From Nitrospira lenta (lineage in GTDB: Bacteria > Nitrospirota > Nitrospiria > Nitrospirales > Nitrospiraceae): 64,000 bases of DNA. Below, piece after piece: positions 1 through 9,508 of the stretch. The notes under the pieces are model-generated. The model searched no databases. It was not told where the DNA came from and saw only the letters and a program-made list of their open reading frames with translations. Where the stretch lies: assembly GCF_900403705.1 (NCBI RefSeq), contig NZ_OUNR01000021.1, positions 77,902 through 141,901 of the forward strand, read 5' to 3'. How positions within the stretch are numbered: the first letter of the stretch is position 1; each line of letters starts with the position of its first letter. The translations under genes and the position numbers were made by a program.

Positions 1-123
1 GACCAAGATATGAATGGAACGACCAAGCGGATGAGCTTAGCTTTAATAAATGCTACGAGTGGTCCGTCGGCTCGAATATACATGCCTCCCGACCCGAGAA
101 AAAATGGCATGTGGAAGGAGTAA
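1..123 (+). CDS. C-terminal end of an unidentified protein (5' truncated by the window)
   Basis: Frame 1 is open from the first base to a TAA at 121-123 and gives about 40 residues ending in DPRKNGMWKE. An AAGGAG ribosome-binding sequence lies inside its last codons (115-120) and an ATG begins directly at the stop (124), so it is probably the upstream partner of a translationally coupled gene. Too little of the protein is visible to assign a family. Real coding is inferred from the coupling, not from similarity. Confidence 0.45.
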   Translation, partial: DQDMNGTTKRMSLALINATSGPSARIYMPPDPRKNGMWKE

Positions 124-604
124 ATGAATTTATATAAAAGCTCGTGACCGCTATTCCAGCTCGCAATTGTATGTCCTGCGACAACAAGTAATATGCCAAG
201 CCCTTTGGCAATATCAGTGGGACGTTCTCGATTCATATATTATTGATATGGATTCCGCTTCAAGCTTTGTCAAGAAATTCAGTCCTGAGCGTCCACAATA
301 TCTGACGTCTCTTCGGCAATCGATGGAATCTCTGAGTGGCGAATCTGAAAAAATCCGCTGCTGGCCGTCTGGCCAAGAAGATCTGTCGGCACTACAGCGT
401 CAACTCTGCCACGTACTACAAGTGGACCGCCTAGTACCGGAACTGGAAGGGCCGGATGTGAAGCGCCTCAAAGAGCTGGAACACGATAACAGCCCGCTTA
501 AAAGGACCAGAATTCAGGGTCTCAGAATCCTGAGTCAGCTCTTGAGCTCGCACTCTGTCAGCACCTGCCCGTTGCTAGTCAGCTTCGTGGAACACGCGCG
601 GTAA
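124..604 (+). pseudogene. hypothetical protein, apparently frameshifted near its start
   Basis: A good start (AAGGAG, then ATG at 124, overlapping the upstream stop) opens a frame that ends after seven codons at TGA 145-147. Frame 2 continues without a stop from 128 to 604 and encodes a plausible protein of about 145-160 aa. Removing one A from the four-A run at 136-139 joins ATG 124 to the long frame. Either this is a one-base sequencing or mutational indel, or translation really begins at a poor TTG at 167. The product is mostly helical-looking with no domain I recognise. Lack of a ribosome site before TTG 167 favours the frameshift view. Confidence 0.5.
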
Positions 605-718
605 AAAGACTGGCTCCGCACCCGTTTATGGGAGGGATGGGAGATGAGAGGAGCGATGCGATTTAATCAGGACTTGCAAATAGCGTTGGAGGAAACGACA
701 CGACCGATGAACCCTGGC

Positions 719-1717
719 TTAGCCCTGTTGAGCGGATTCCTCAACGAGCACATCTTCAGCTTTTAACTCGATCTCGACTGTGACTTCCGCCTCAGCGCTG
801 AGCTCGACTTGCACCTCCGCGGCCTCCGTCACGGATGACTCTTCTCCGCTCAAGGCCTTGATTGCCTCAGTCGTGCTGTCGATCACTGCCGCTTCAGCAG
901 CCGTTGGCACAGCCACCTCCATGGAATCCATCGGCAGCAGCGATTGATCGGACTCACCCAATTCCGTGAACTCCCGCAACGGCGGCAGTTGCGTCAGATC
1001 GTTCAAACCGAAATGCTCCAGGAAGAACTTGGTCGTGCCGTACATGATCGGACGCCCCGGCACTTCCTTCCGGCCCACGATGCGCACGAGCTTCCGCTCA
1101 AGCAAGGTCCGAACGACCCCGGAGGTTTCAACGCCGCGAATCTCTTCGATCTCTGAACGAACAATCGGCTGTTTGTACGCAATGATCGCCAGGGACTCCA
1201 GGGCGGATCGGGACAGCTTCGCCGCCGACTTGGTTTTATCAAGGCGCTTGATCCAGGTGGCGTATTCCTGCTTGGTCACCAGACGGAACCCACCGGCGAT
1301 TTCGACCAGCCTGACCCCGCGCCCTTCCTGATCCAACTCCTCTCCAAGCCCGCGCAAGGCTTGTGCGACATCCGCCTTCGTTACATCGCCCATGATCGCC
1401 ACCAGGCGCTGCACGGACAACGGCTCAGGGGAGACGAACAACAGCGACTCGATGATGCCGCGCAATTCACGATCGGCAATCGCCTGTACCGCGCCCTCAT
1501 TCGCCGGCGCGGCCTCTACGGAGGCGGCTTCCGTTGGTTCGGATTCAGCCGATACATCCAGTGCCGCCGAAGGCTCAGGCCCCTCAGAAATCGCTTCGCC
1601 GGCCGAGAGGTCGCACGCTGCGGTGTCGATGGATTCCACCGATTCAGAAACCTCAAGCTCAACCTCAACCGAGGTCATGTTTATATCGTCGGTGATCGGC
1701 GTCATGCCCCCCTCCAT
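719..1717 (-). CDS. scpB: segregation and condensation protein B (ScpB)
   Basis: ScpB is the winged-helix dimer of the SMC-ScpA-ScpB condensin that compacts and segregates chromosomes. The family core runs from about residue 82 (LRGIIESLLFVSPEPLSV) to about residue 245, including LARSALESLAIIAYKQPIVR-like sequence (here KLSRSALESLAIIAYKQPIV), an EIRGVETSGVVRTLLE segment and the GRPIMYGTT turn. At 332 aa it is longer than the usual 180-200 aa because of acidic, Ser/Glu/Ala-rich tails at both ends (roughly 1-80 and 250-332), probably disordered. Its start overlaps the scpA stop by 16 bases, so the two are co-translated. Confidence 0.93.
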   Translation of the reverse strand: MEGGMTPITDDINMTSVEVELEVSESVESIDTAACDLSAGEAISEGPEPSAALDVSAESEPTEAASVEAAPANEGAVQAIADRELRGIIESLLFVSPEPLSVQRLVAIMGDVTKADVAQALRGLGEELDQEGRGVRLVEIAGGFRLVTKQEYATWIKRLDKTKSAAKLSRSALESLAIIAYKQPIVRSEIEEIRGVETSGVVRTLLERKLVRIVGRKEVPGRPIMYGTTKFFLEHFGLNDLTQLPPLREFTELGESDQSLLPMDSMEVAVPTAAEAAVIDSTTEAIKALSGEESSVTEAAEVQVELSAEAEVTVEIELKAEDVLVEESAQQG

Positions 1718-2526
1718 TCGGCGTCTAAATCATCGAGCTCCGCTGGATCCGGCACGAGCGAGAACGTCCGTGAAACCAGAATCGGCCCGAAGGTCTCGCT
1801 CTGAAAGACGTGCGCGACCCGCAACCGAATCAGCTCCAGCAAAGCCAGAAACGTCACAATAATCACCAGCCGGTGGCAGGAGCCGTCAAAGAGCGCGGCA
1901 AACGAGACCGAGTCCTTGCCTTCCAGCGTTTCCAAAATCACATTCATCCGTTCTCGCACCGTGAGATTGTCCGGCACGATTTCAATCAGCGTCTTTCCTC
2001 CGCCCGGATTCCGTTCGACGATCGCCTTCAGCGCATCGACCAGATCGAAGAGCGACACATTGTCCATGGACGTCTCATCCGACTCGACTTCAACAACGAG
2101 CGGCTCCGGCTCGCGGCTGAAGATTTCCCGCCACATTTTTTCCTGGCCATCGAGCTGACGCGCGGCTTCTTTGTACGTCTTGTACTCCAGCAGCCGCCGG
2201 ACCAATTCCTCACGCGGGTCTGGCCCGTCTTCTTCGTCCTCCGCCGCCTCGTCCGCCGGCAGCAGCATCTTGGACTTGATCTGCAACAGAGTGGCGGCCA
2301 TGACCAAAAACTCCCCCGCCACGTTCAGATTCAATTCCTTCATCGCCTCGACATATTCGAGATATTGCTGGGCGATTATGTTGATCGGAATATCGTAGAT
2401 ATTGATTTCACTCTTCTTGATGAGATGCAGAAGCAGGTCCAGAGGGCCTTCAAAATTCTCGATACGGACCTGATACGGCAGCTCGGTCTGTTCGAACCCA
2501 CTGGTCTGTTGGTTGGGCTGATCCAC
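1702..2526 (-). CDS. scpA: segregation and condensation protein A (ScpA)
   Basis: Kleisin subunit of the bacterial condensin, bridging SMC heads and binding ScpB. The hallmark N-terminal motif YQVRIENFEGPLDLLLHLI is present, followed by KSEINIYDIPI and the long helical middle, then a C-terminal winged helix ending in a region rich in Asp/Glu. The frame extends upstream to a TTG at 2562, but a GTG at 2526 is the more likely start. Neither has a good ribosome site, so the start is uncertain. scpB follows with a 16-base overlap. Confidence 0.9.
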   Translation of the reverse strand: MDQPNQQTSGFEQTELPYQVRIENFEGPLDLLLHLIKKSEINIYDIPINIIAQQYLEYVEAMKELNLNVAGEFLVMAATLLQIKSKMLLPADEAAEDEEDGPDPREELVRRLLEYKTYKEAARQLDGQEKMWREIFSREPEPLVVEVESDETSMDNVSLFDLVDALKAIVERNPGGGKTLIEIVPDNLTVRERMNVILETLEGKDSVSFAALFDGSCHRLVIIVTFLALLELIRLRVAHVFQSETFGPILVSRTFSLVPDPAELDDLDAEWRGA

Positions 2527-2601
2527 GAGGGCGTTATAGCAAGTTATAGGGGGACGGGGCAAGCCTGAAACTATATGTTGGGGGTCAGAGACTTCAGGGA
2601 A

Positions 2602-3693
2602 TTATTTCAATTTTACGGCGTAGGCGGCGAGAAACGCCGCCACGAGCAGGATGCCCAGCGTAATCGCATATTGCTGAAAGGTAGACTGCCCCCTCGTCCC
2701 TACCCCTTCCTGCGCGATCCCTTTCGTCCCGTTGGTCAGAGGCTTCTGATCGAAGCGGACTTTGGCCAAGTCATCGCCCCGCTTAAAGTCAGCATTGGAG
2801 AAATCCACGGTCTGGAGAAACTGCGCACCGGCAAACCGCGCCTCACCGGAAAAGACCGCGAACGCGAAGAATGCCTCCCGGCTGAAAATGGCGTCGGAGA
2901 AATTCACCAGCTTCTTGAATTGCGCGCCGGAAAAACCGGTCCCCAACCCGAAGCGCGCCCGCTCAAAATTCACCGGCGCCTCACAGACGATTTCTAGAAA
3001 CTCTGCCATCCCATCGAACAGACTCTCTTGGCAGTCCACCGGTCCGCGAAAGACCGAACGATGAAAGCGAGTATGCGGACCGAACCTGGTACCGGCGCAG
3101 CTAAGTCCCTGGGCAAAATGCCCTTGAACGAAATAGGCCTCTCGCTCAAACAGGGCGCGATCCATCGTCAACGCCCGCTGAAAGACCGACCGTGACAGAT
3201 CCACGCCGTCCGTGAATCTGGTGCCATGAAAATCGACCGTGCCCTCGAATTCCAGCGTCCCCTTGGCCGATCGATGACGGAGTGCGCCTTGCACCACCGA
3301 ATCGCGGATGATCAGATTCCCCGCCACGCTCCGCTGCTCTTCATTGTTCAACGCGCTGAGCGCCGCCTGCTGCTCGAGTGTGAGGCCTTTGGGAATTTGC
3401 GATGTCCGAACCGGCAGTTGATCGAAAATCAGATCACCCTGCACCACCACGCCGACCAGGTCCACCGCCTGCCCCTGCGTGAGCGCCTGCATCACGCTCG
3501 CGGCAGGAACAACCTGCGCGTCGCGCTCGGCTTTCGTGCAATCCGCGCTTAGGTGCTTCATGAACGGACCGGACTTCCCGCCGGGTGAAGATTCAACGGT
3601 GCAGGCCGCTTCAGCGGCGCCGGTGTGACAGAGCCCGCCTATCAACAGCACACACAACAGTATTAGTCCGCATGGTCGCGTCATATTCATCAT
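2602..3693 (-). CDS. secreted/anchored pentapeptide-repeat-like protein
   Basis: The protein begins with an apparent signal peptide (start among ATGs at 3693, 3690 and 3684; an upstream TTG at 3729 is less likely) ending near GAAEAACTV. From about residue 110 to 320 it carries repeated units of the pentapeptide type with Phe or Leu at the central position and Ala, Arg or Asp around it (for example FQRALTMDRALFEREAYFV and FDGMAEFLEI), which would form a right-handed quadrilateral beta-helix. A hydrophobic C-terminal helix (ITLGILLVAAFLAAYAV) near the end suggests membrane anchoring, with most of the protein outside the cytoplasm. Function is unknown; such proteins are often scaffolds. Confidence 0.7.
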   Translation of the reverse strand: MMNMTRPCGLILLCVLLIGGLCHTGAAEAACTVESSPGGKSGPFMKHLSADCTKAERDAQVVPAASVMQALTQGQAVDLVGVVVQGDLIFDQLPVRTSQIPKGLTLEQQAALSALNNEEQRSVAGNLIIRDSVVQGALRHRSAKGTLEFEGTVDFHGTRFTDGVDLSRSVFQRALTMDRALFEREAYFVQGHFAQGLSCAGTRFGPHTRFHRSVFRGPVDCQESLFDGMAEFLEIVCEAPVNFERARFGLGTGFSGAQFKKLVNFSDAIFSREAFFAFAVFSGEARFAGAQFLQTVDFSNADFKRGDDLAKVRFDQKPLTNGTKGIAQEGVGTRGQSTFQQYAITLGILLVAAFLAAYAVKLK

Positions 3694-3752
3694 GGTCGCC
3701 GTTATACGAGATGCGTGAGGTGAAGACAAGGCTGGAGTTTGAACGGATCTCG

Positions 3753-4196
3753 CTAAGGAAGGCTGCTTAGAATGGCCCGATACTCATCGTCCGTCAGCCG
3801 ATGCATTCCCAGGCTCAGCCGCCGAGTCAGTTCCGCCTGATCCTGAATCTGAAGCACCGACTGCAACAGGCGGTGACTCTCCTGCGGGGTCGAGGTCCAT
3901 TGTTTCGTCAGCGCGACGCGCACGAATCCGAATCGCGCTTCCGTCTTAAAATCTTCGCGCAGAAACTCATCCATCTGCTGCACAGGAAGGACCCCGGACA
4001 CGATCTTCACATCGGCACAGATTCCCGCCTTCAGCACATAGACCAGCGCATGTGAATCGGGAGTCAGGAACGTGGTCAGGTTGTCACGAATCAACGCCGA
4101 GCAACAGCCCCACAACCCGTGGGTCAATTGGAGCGAGGCGCTTTCAGGTGAGCTGCGCTCGCGGAGAGTACCGGCCACAAATAAAAAATGACTCAT
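3753..4196 (-). CDS. hypothetical protein, 147 aa
   Basis: Short cytoplasmic protein starting MSHFLFVAGTLRERSS with no signal peptide. Segments such as HALVYVLKAGICADVKIVSG have a beta-strand look reminiscent of small nucleic-acid-binding EVE/PUA-like folds, but this is only an impression and no diagnostic motif is present. The C-terminal third is helical and charged. It sits 59 bases from the pentapeptide-repeat gene on the same strand. No function is assigned. Confidence 0.55.
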   Translation of the reverse strand: MSHFLFVAGTLRERSSPESASLQLTHGLWGCCSALIRDNLTTFLTPDSHALVYVLKAGICADVKIVSGVLPVQQMDEFLREDFKTEARFGFVRVALTKQWTSTPQESHRLLQSVLQIQDQAELTRRLSLGMHRLTDDEYRAILSSLP

Positions 4197-4304
4197 GGAG
4201 ATTCGGGATCAGAACCCAGGAAGGAAAGTGACAGTCACCACACTCATTTGTGCCGATCCTTCTCGATCTCCGGAAGAACCGGCACATGCAGCAGGGACCG
4301 TCCG

Positions 4305-4874
4305 TCAGTTATTACGATAGTCGTCGGTGTCGTCCAGCAGGTCTTCGGACTTTTCGAGGAAGTCGGCCGCTTCGTCGTCATCGGTGAGTGCCAAATCGCC
4401 CTGCAACTCTTCTTCGATGTCGCCTTCCGCTTCGGTCTCGACCTCTAATTCCTCGTCCACCAACTCTTCATCCACATCATCAATCTCTTTGGGCATCGGC
4501 ACCGGAGCCGGCCTGGCGGCCACGACGGGCCTCGGAGCCTCCTCCACCGGAGCAGCCACGGACTTCACCGGAGCCACGGGCTTAGGAGCGACAGGCTTCT
4601 TCGCCGCGACGGCTTTTTTGACGGCTTTCTTGGGCGCAGGCTTGGCAGACGCCTTCTTTTTCACTGCCGGCTTCGCGGCCTTCTTGGCCACGGCCTTTTT
4701 CACAGGCTTCTTCGCCACTGCCTTCTTAGCCGATTTCTTCGCCGGCTTTCTCGCGACGGCTTTCTTGACCGACTTCTTCGCGACCGCCTTTTTAGCCGGC
4801 TTGGCGGTTTTCTGCTTCCCAGACGACTTCTTGACGGCCTTCTTTGCGACGACCTTCTTCTTAGACTTCGCCAT
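4305..4874 (-). CDS. histone H1-like Lys/Ala-rich protein with acidic tail
   Basis: About residues 1-95 consist almost entirely of Lys, Ala, Val and Pro in KKAVAKK-type repeats, like the C-terminal domain of histone H1, bacterial Hc2/AlgP-like proteins and other nucleoid proteins. Residues 95-130 are Pro/Ala-rich. The last 55 residues are strongly acidic (VDEELVDEELEVETEAEGD and similar). Such a basic arm would bind DNA or RNA; the acidic tail could fold back and neutralise it. A TCAGGAGGA-type ribosome site (AGGAGGA) lies just upstream of the ATG at 4874. The low complexity makes family assignment uncertain. Confidence 0.75.
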   Translation of the reverse strand: MAKSKKKVVAKKAVKKSSGKQKTAKPAKKAVAKKSVKKAVARKPAKKSAKKAVAKKPVKKAVAKKAAKPAVKKKASAKPAPKKAVKKAVAAKKPVAPKPVAPVKSVAAPVEEAPRPVVAARPAPVPMPKEIDDVDEELVDEELEVETEAEGDIEEELQGDLALTDDDEAADFLEKSEDLLDDTDDYRNN

Positions 4875-5171
4875 CAGATTTCCTCCTGATCAAGTGCACA
4901 ACGCATGGCGGACCGCATTGCGGCCTCCATCTAGCATGATCCCATAGCCTCTTGCAACCGGTAGATTTATCGACCGAAACTTGCGCAGTTTTGGCTAAGG
5001 TGCCACCCAGCCCGTTCAACCGCCATCCAAGCAATACCCCCCGTCCCGGTGCATCCCTATGGCCTCCTGATCAGGCAGGGCCTATCCTCGCAGGGAGGGC
5101 GTCATGATAAACTGAAGGTGAACGCCTAGACCGTGCAATGAATCGTTGCTCCTGAATTCGGCCCTCAGACT

Positions 5172-5579
5172 ATGCAGAAACGACAAAGGACCCGACAGCC
5201 CATGACACGCGCCGTAACTATCGCCTTCGTCAGTCTCTTCATCACCAGCCTGGCCTGGCCGACGACGGCCATGCCCATCGCGACACAAATCATCATCGAA
5301 GACGGCTCCCCCTACTTTGCGCCGTCGAAAGCCATCGCCACCAGCGGGAGTCCCATTCGCTGGGACAACCCGACACCCACCGACCATACGGTCACACATA
5401 ACGGGTGCGTTGAAGACGGCACCCCCTGCCTCTTCGATTCAGGCATTATCCCCCCCGGAGAGCAATTCAGTGTTTCAGGGCTCCCCCCCGGCCGCTATCT
5501 CTATCACTGCCGCATCCACCCCATCATGCGCGGGGTCCTCACCGTGACGGATGCCGCCACCATGCCGTCCCAGCTCTAA
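5172..5579 (+). CDS. secreted cupredoxin-like (plastocyanin family) copper protein
   Basis: An N-terminal signal peptide (about residues 11-33, VTIAFVSLFITSLAWPTTAM) precedes a single cupredoxin domain of about 95 aa. Blue-copper ligands are visible: His in DHTVTHNG, then Cys and His in YHCRIHPIM with the following Met, the order seen in plastocyanin and amicyanin type sites. It would be a periplasmic electron carrier. The start is either ATG 5172 or ATG 5202; the latter leaves a more typical signal peptide. It stands alone between a minus-strand gene and the methyltransferase. Confidence 0.82.
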   Translation: MQKRQRTRQPMTRAVTIAFVSLFITSLAWPTTAMPIATQIIIEDGSPYFAPSKAIATSGSPIRWDNPTPTDHTVTHNGCVEDGTPCLFDSGIIPPGEQFSVSGLPPGRYLYHCRIHPIMRGVLTVTDAATMPSQL

Positions 5580-5721
5580 TGCGCCGTTCATCGCTCGGCG
5601 CACCAGCCCCGCGCAATACCCATGAGGGGCCTGTCACGAATCACACGGCGCTGCATTGGTCTTGCGAGATCACGGTCCGCTCAGGTAGGCTGCGCCTTCC
5701 TACGGGGTAGAAACACAGGCC

Positions 5722-7212
5722 ATGAAGCCCGTTGCCGCAGTCCAAGAACCGCTCCAGCTTACCGGCGAGACGCTGAATCTCCTCGCCTGGCACATTCCCG
5801 ATCTGGTCGCCTATCAACATCGCGAAGATGAATATTGGCTCGCGCCGCTCGACGACAACTTTCCCTTGATCCGGCTCAACCTGACCGGCATCGAAATGCT
5901 GAAATCGATGAGCGGGCATATCACCGTCGGCGCCCTGCTCGAAAAGTACGGCAACAAAGTCTGCGGACCGGACGGGCAGCCGGGTCAATGGCACCTAGAA
6001 CGCTGGGCCACCCCGAACTTCTCTCTCTGCTACTTCGGTACCGAACCGCCAGGCGGGCACCGACACCAAGCCAAGTGGGACATTCTGCTGCAACAGATCC
6101 GCGAAGGATGGTCAGGGCAGGCAGGGTTTGAGGGCGAAGAACATCTGGAAGATTTTCATCATCACGAATTGACGGAAAGCGCCGAAGACGACGGCCACTT
6201 CGATCTGATCGAAACCACCGTCTCACATCTGTTCCGTGAACCGAACGAGGCGTTGAACGGCCTCACCTATGGCCGGCTCCTCATGCGGCAACTCCGTCAG
6301 CTCGGCTGGTTTAACCCCAAACCTAAAGTCATCGTAGAAGTCGGTGGCGGGCTGGGTTATGTGGCGCGCGAACTCGCCAAAGAGCTGCTACCGTTCGAGC
6401 GGCAGAGCATCCGCTACATCTCCCTCGACATCACCAGCCCGTTCTTAAAACTGCAAACCAAACGGGCCAAAGAAGGCGGCTGGGGTGGCCTTGGAACCAG
6501 GGCCAATGCCGAAGCCCTGCCCTTCACGGATAACTCGGTCGATCTCGTCATCGATAACGAAAACATGGCCGACATGACACCGGTCAAGCTGACACGCCAG
6601 GAGTTGCTCAGCAATACAGGCGAGACCGAGCAGCATCAAGAAGCGCTGGATTGGATCAGACGCATCCGCCTCCCGATCGAAGCCAATCCGCCGGACGATG
6701 TTATCTTTAATCTGGGGCCGATCCGCTTCGTGGCTGAATTGTGGCGGGTGCTAAAACCAGGCGGACATGCATTCTTGACCGAATTCGGCGTAGAAGAAGG
6801 CTGGCCGGCCTCAGTCAAACTGCCCGGCCATACCGAATATGAAGTGCAATACAGCCACCTGCGGCAGGCCGTGCGCTGGCTGGGATTTCAGGAACGCTAT
6901 CTCTCGCTCCCCCAGTTTCTGGCCATGAAGCCGGACACGAAGGTCCTCTGCACCGGTGCGGCCTATACGATTCAACGATTCTGCCAGGCCATGAACAAGC
7001 CCTTCACCGTCCGCGCCTACACCGAGGGCGAACTGAAACAGACTCTCGACGACATGCTCCCCAAGATCCACGGTGCGCACTATCACGACGTGGTCGATCC
7101 CGCCTGGTTCGGCCTCATCGATTTCAAAGTACTGTTATTGGAAAAACCAGGCGGCGCCCCGAAAGCCCAGTTCACAGAGAACAACGGCTATCGGTGGTAT
7201 TCGCAGAAGTAA
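5722..7212 (+). CDS. large SAM-dependent methyltransferase-like protein
   Basis: A Rossmann-type methyltransferase core starts near residue 205 with motif I (VIVEVGGGLGYVA), followed by the acidic strand RYISLDITS and LPFTDNSVDLVIDNENMAD (motif IV region), then FVAELWRVLKPGGHAFLTEF. Residues 30-100 (for example IRLNLTGIEMLKSMSGHITV) resemble a PqqD-like small winged domain, so the protein may have a peptide-binding N-terminus. The C-terminal 90 residues are family-specific and end in KAQFTENNGYRWYSQK. The same ending recurs in a relic at 9509-9583. Substrate unknown. Confidence 0.7.
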   Translation: MKPVAAVQEPLQLTGETLNLLAWHIPDLVAYQHREDEYWLAPLDDNFPLIRLNLTGIEMLKSMSGHITVGALLEKYGNKVCGPDGQPGQWHLERWATPNFSLCYFGTEPPGGHRHQAKWDILLQQIREGWSGQAGFEGEEHLEDFHHHELTESAEDDGHFDLIETTVSHLFREPNEALNGLTYGRLLMRQLRQLGWFNPKPKVIVEVGGGLGYVARELAKELLPFERQSIRYISLDITSPFLKLQTKRAKEGGWGGLGTRANAEALPFTDNSVDLVIDNENMADMTPVKLTRQELLSNTGETEQHQEALDWIRRIRLPIEANPPDDVIFNLGPIRFVAELWRVLKPGGHAFLTEFGVEEGWPASVKLPGHTEYEVQYSHLRQAVRWLGFQERYLSLPQFLAMKPDTKVLCTGAAYTIQRFCQAMNKPFTVRAYTEGELKQTLDDMLPKIHGAHYHDVVDPAWFGLIDFKVLLLEKPGGAPKAQFTENNGYRWYSQK

Positions 7213-7232
7213 CCGCACCTCCGCTCACCAGA

Positions 7233-9416
7233 CTACGGCTGTTCTTCAACGACCTTTTCCGTGATTGCCGATCCGCCGGCCGGCGCCTCGGACTCTTTCG
7301 GAGGCAGGATGAATCCGAGCGGGTCACGGACAAACTCCCGCAGTAACCGGCCTAACAATTCCACCACATCCCGGCGCGGAAAATCATACGCACGCAACGC
7401 CGTGTACAGCGACAGAAGAAAACTGACGCCCAAATTCAGCACAAACATCACGGCCACGCCGGCGGTGGCATGGAGAAACCATCCGTCTCGATACCATTCC
7501 GCCTGCAGCGAGGCGCTGGCCAGCGCCAGCATGCCGCTCGACAGGGTGACGTGACGGACATCCAGGGGAAATCCGAAAAACATCCCGACGGCCGGGGTCA
7601 TACCCAGCATCATCCCGAGCGACACATTCGTCCCCCATCCGGCAATGTTGCGCGAGAACCGATCGCCCCACAGGGCCATCCGCTCACGCCCGAAGACCCG
7701 GACCCCCCAGGAGTGTTCCGCCAAGGACTGCGGCACATTGTGATAGACGGCCCAGTTTTCGATCCACCCGCCGACCAGACTCGACAGCCACAGAGTGGCC
7801 CCGGTCAGCGCGGCGAAAATCACCGTCCCGCTGTTCACCGGGCTGAGCGTTTCATACACATGTTCGGCTGTGTGCAAATCAAGAATCGGCGAGCCGGTGA
7901 CTGCCCGCCAGCAGGCATCGAGCAGATAGGCCGACGCCGAAACGACCAACACATTGCTGACCGCCGCCGCAATCTGAGAATAAGAAATCCGCTTGATGAA
8001 CGCGACGACCTCATCCAACCGCGCCGTCCCTGGTTGCTCACGCATAATCGTCGCGAGCGTGGCCGCCGTCATCGCCGGCTGCTTGGTGGCGAGAATCAAG
8101 TGGAAGGTCTGCATCAAAAGAAAACTAACCGCATAATTGACCCCGTAGCCCAAGCCCGCCAGAAACGGCGCCAGCCCCAGCGTGAAGATCGACATCTTGA
8201 TCGCCGCAGTGAAGGAGGTGAGCACGCCGCCACCGGCCGCCGCCGCCCAGATCTGCCGATACTCGCGCCGATCTTGCGCGATGTAATGCTCACCCGTCAC
8301 ACCCGACCGGTCCACGATCTTCCGATGTAAGAGCCGTGTGTTCGTTTTGAGCAAATGGCCGACGCTGCTCTCCTGCAAACTAGCTTCCACCAGGGCAATG
8401 AGAAAGGCCTGAATGGATTTGGCAGAGGACGCTTCGTCGCGGCTCGCCATCACTTCGGCCATCGTTTCCATGCGCTTGAGACAATGCGTCAGGACTTCCA
8501 GGCCGTAGACAATATCGAGGCTGACGCCGGCCACTTCCAGTCGCCGGCGGATCCAGCGGATTTCGTTCTGACACTTTGCCACGGCCTCTGCCCAGACCGG
8601 CTCCAGAGAGTCGACTTCCTCGCCCGATTGCCAGCGACCGGCGAGTTGCTCGCTGACGCTGGCCAGCCGGTAAAACGGTGATTCCATAATGGCCGCCGGC
8701 CGTCGGCTCCTTGCACGAAGCTTGTCCGACAAACCCTGCGCCTGCACACGAATCGCCAGCAGACGAAACCCGTCAGTAAACGCCCGGCCGAGCGGATTGG
8801 GCCGGTCAGGAGTCGACGGCGGAGTCAGCGCGGCGAGGATTCTGCAGAACAATCGGGCAGGAAGCTGCGCAAACCATTTCACCTCGACGGTGCTCCGATA
8901 TTGCCGTTGGAAGAGGTGCGTCAGGTCCCGATCGTTTCTCACGGCCGGCAGGACCTTATGCAATGTCCGATTCGCCACCTCCACCAGCAGGCCACGCTCG
9001 CTGGGCAACCCGGCCTCACCCAGCAGATTGACCGCATCGGTCTCCTGAAGGATCAGCCAGACGGCGTCCTGCACGCGCTGCCTGACATCGGGAACGCCTT
9101 CAAGCACATCCAGCAAGAGCTCCCAATAGAGATAGGCCTCGCGCCAGCGCATGCGGACTTGCAGCACACGCAACGACGGGCTCGTCCCTACCCGCGTCCA
9201 ATGAATCAGACGCAGCCAAGTATCGAGCCGGTCACCGAGCGTGCTGGCATCGACAAAGTTCTGCAGCGCCTCCGCGAGAGCTTGCCGCGTGGCATTATCT
9301 CCGCGGGAGGGTCCAAAAAACGCCAGGACCTGGTCACGCACCGTCCCTACAGCAGGCGGAACATTCCCCTGGCTGAAATCTACTGACACATCTTCAGGTT
9401 GGTCAGTCACGCACAA
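7233..9416 (-). CDS. membrane protein of the 'site-specific recombinase' (Gcr-like) family
   Basis: The 727-aa product matches what is known of the family named after gonococcal Gcr: a long helical cytoplasmic N-terminal half with HKIVDRSGVTGEHYIAQDRR, then AAAGGGVLTSFTAAIKM and five or six hydrophobic membrane segments (about residues 405-680). The family name is historical. The sequence has no tyrosine or serine recombinase active site, and its topology argues for an integral membrane protein of unknown function. The start at 9416 encodes MCVTDQPEDVSV. It converges with the methyltransferase gene 20 bases away. Confidence 0.7.
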   Translation of the reverse strand: MCVTDQPEDVSVDFSQGNVPPAVGTVRDQVLAFFGPSRGDNATRQALAEALQNFVDASTLGDRLDTWLRLIHWTRVGTSPSLRVLQVRMRWREAYLYWELLLDVLEGVPDVRQRVQDAVWLILQETDAVNLLGEAGLPSERGLLVEVANRTLHKVLPAVRNDRDLTHLFQRQYRSTVEVKWFAQLPARLFCRILAALTPPSTPDRPNPLGRAFTDGFRLLAIRVQAQGLSDKLRARSRRPAAIMESPFYRLASVSEQLAGRWQSGEEVDSLEPVWAEAVAKCQNEIRWIRRRLEVAGVSLDIVYGLEVLTHCLKRMETMAEVMASRDEASSAKSIQAFLIALVEASLQESSVGHLLKTNTRLLHRKIVDRSGVTGEHYIAQDRREYRQIWAAAAGGGVLTSFTAAIKMSIFTLGLAPFLAGLGYGVNYAVSFLLMQTFHLILATKQPAMTAATLATIMREQPGTARLDEVVAFIKRISYSQIAAAVSNVLVVSASAYLLDACWRAVTGSPILDLHTAEHVYETLSPVNSGTVIFAALTGATLWLSSLVGGWIENWAVYHNVPQSLAEHSWGVRVFGRERMALWGDRFSRNIAGWGTNVSLGMMLGMTPAVGMFFGFPLDVRHVTLSSGMLALASASLQAEWYRDGWFLHATAGVAVMFVLNLGVSFLLSLYTALRAYDFPRRDVVELLGRLLREFVRDPLGFILPPKESEAPAGGSAITEKVVEEQP

Positions 9417-9508
9417 TCCTCGTTAGAATAAAGCCAGAAACGACTGTACAAGACTCGCTGCCAAAGAGGCAATCTGAACACGGATCACATCGACGTCAAC
9501 AGGCTGTA

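Noticed and set aside
4327..4947. Ser/Ala/Phe-rich + strand frame opposite the histone-like gene.
   Set aside because: Mirror of the Lys/Ala repeats; low-complexity shadow.
7470..8330. Long antisense frame opposite the recombinase-family gene.
   Set aside because: Arg/Gln/His-rich shadow translation typical of GC-rich sequence; the opposite strand has a recognised protein.
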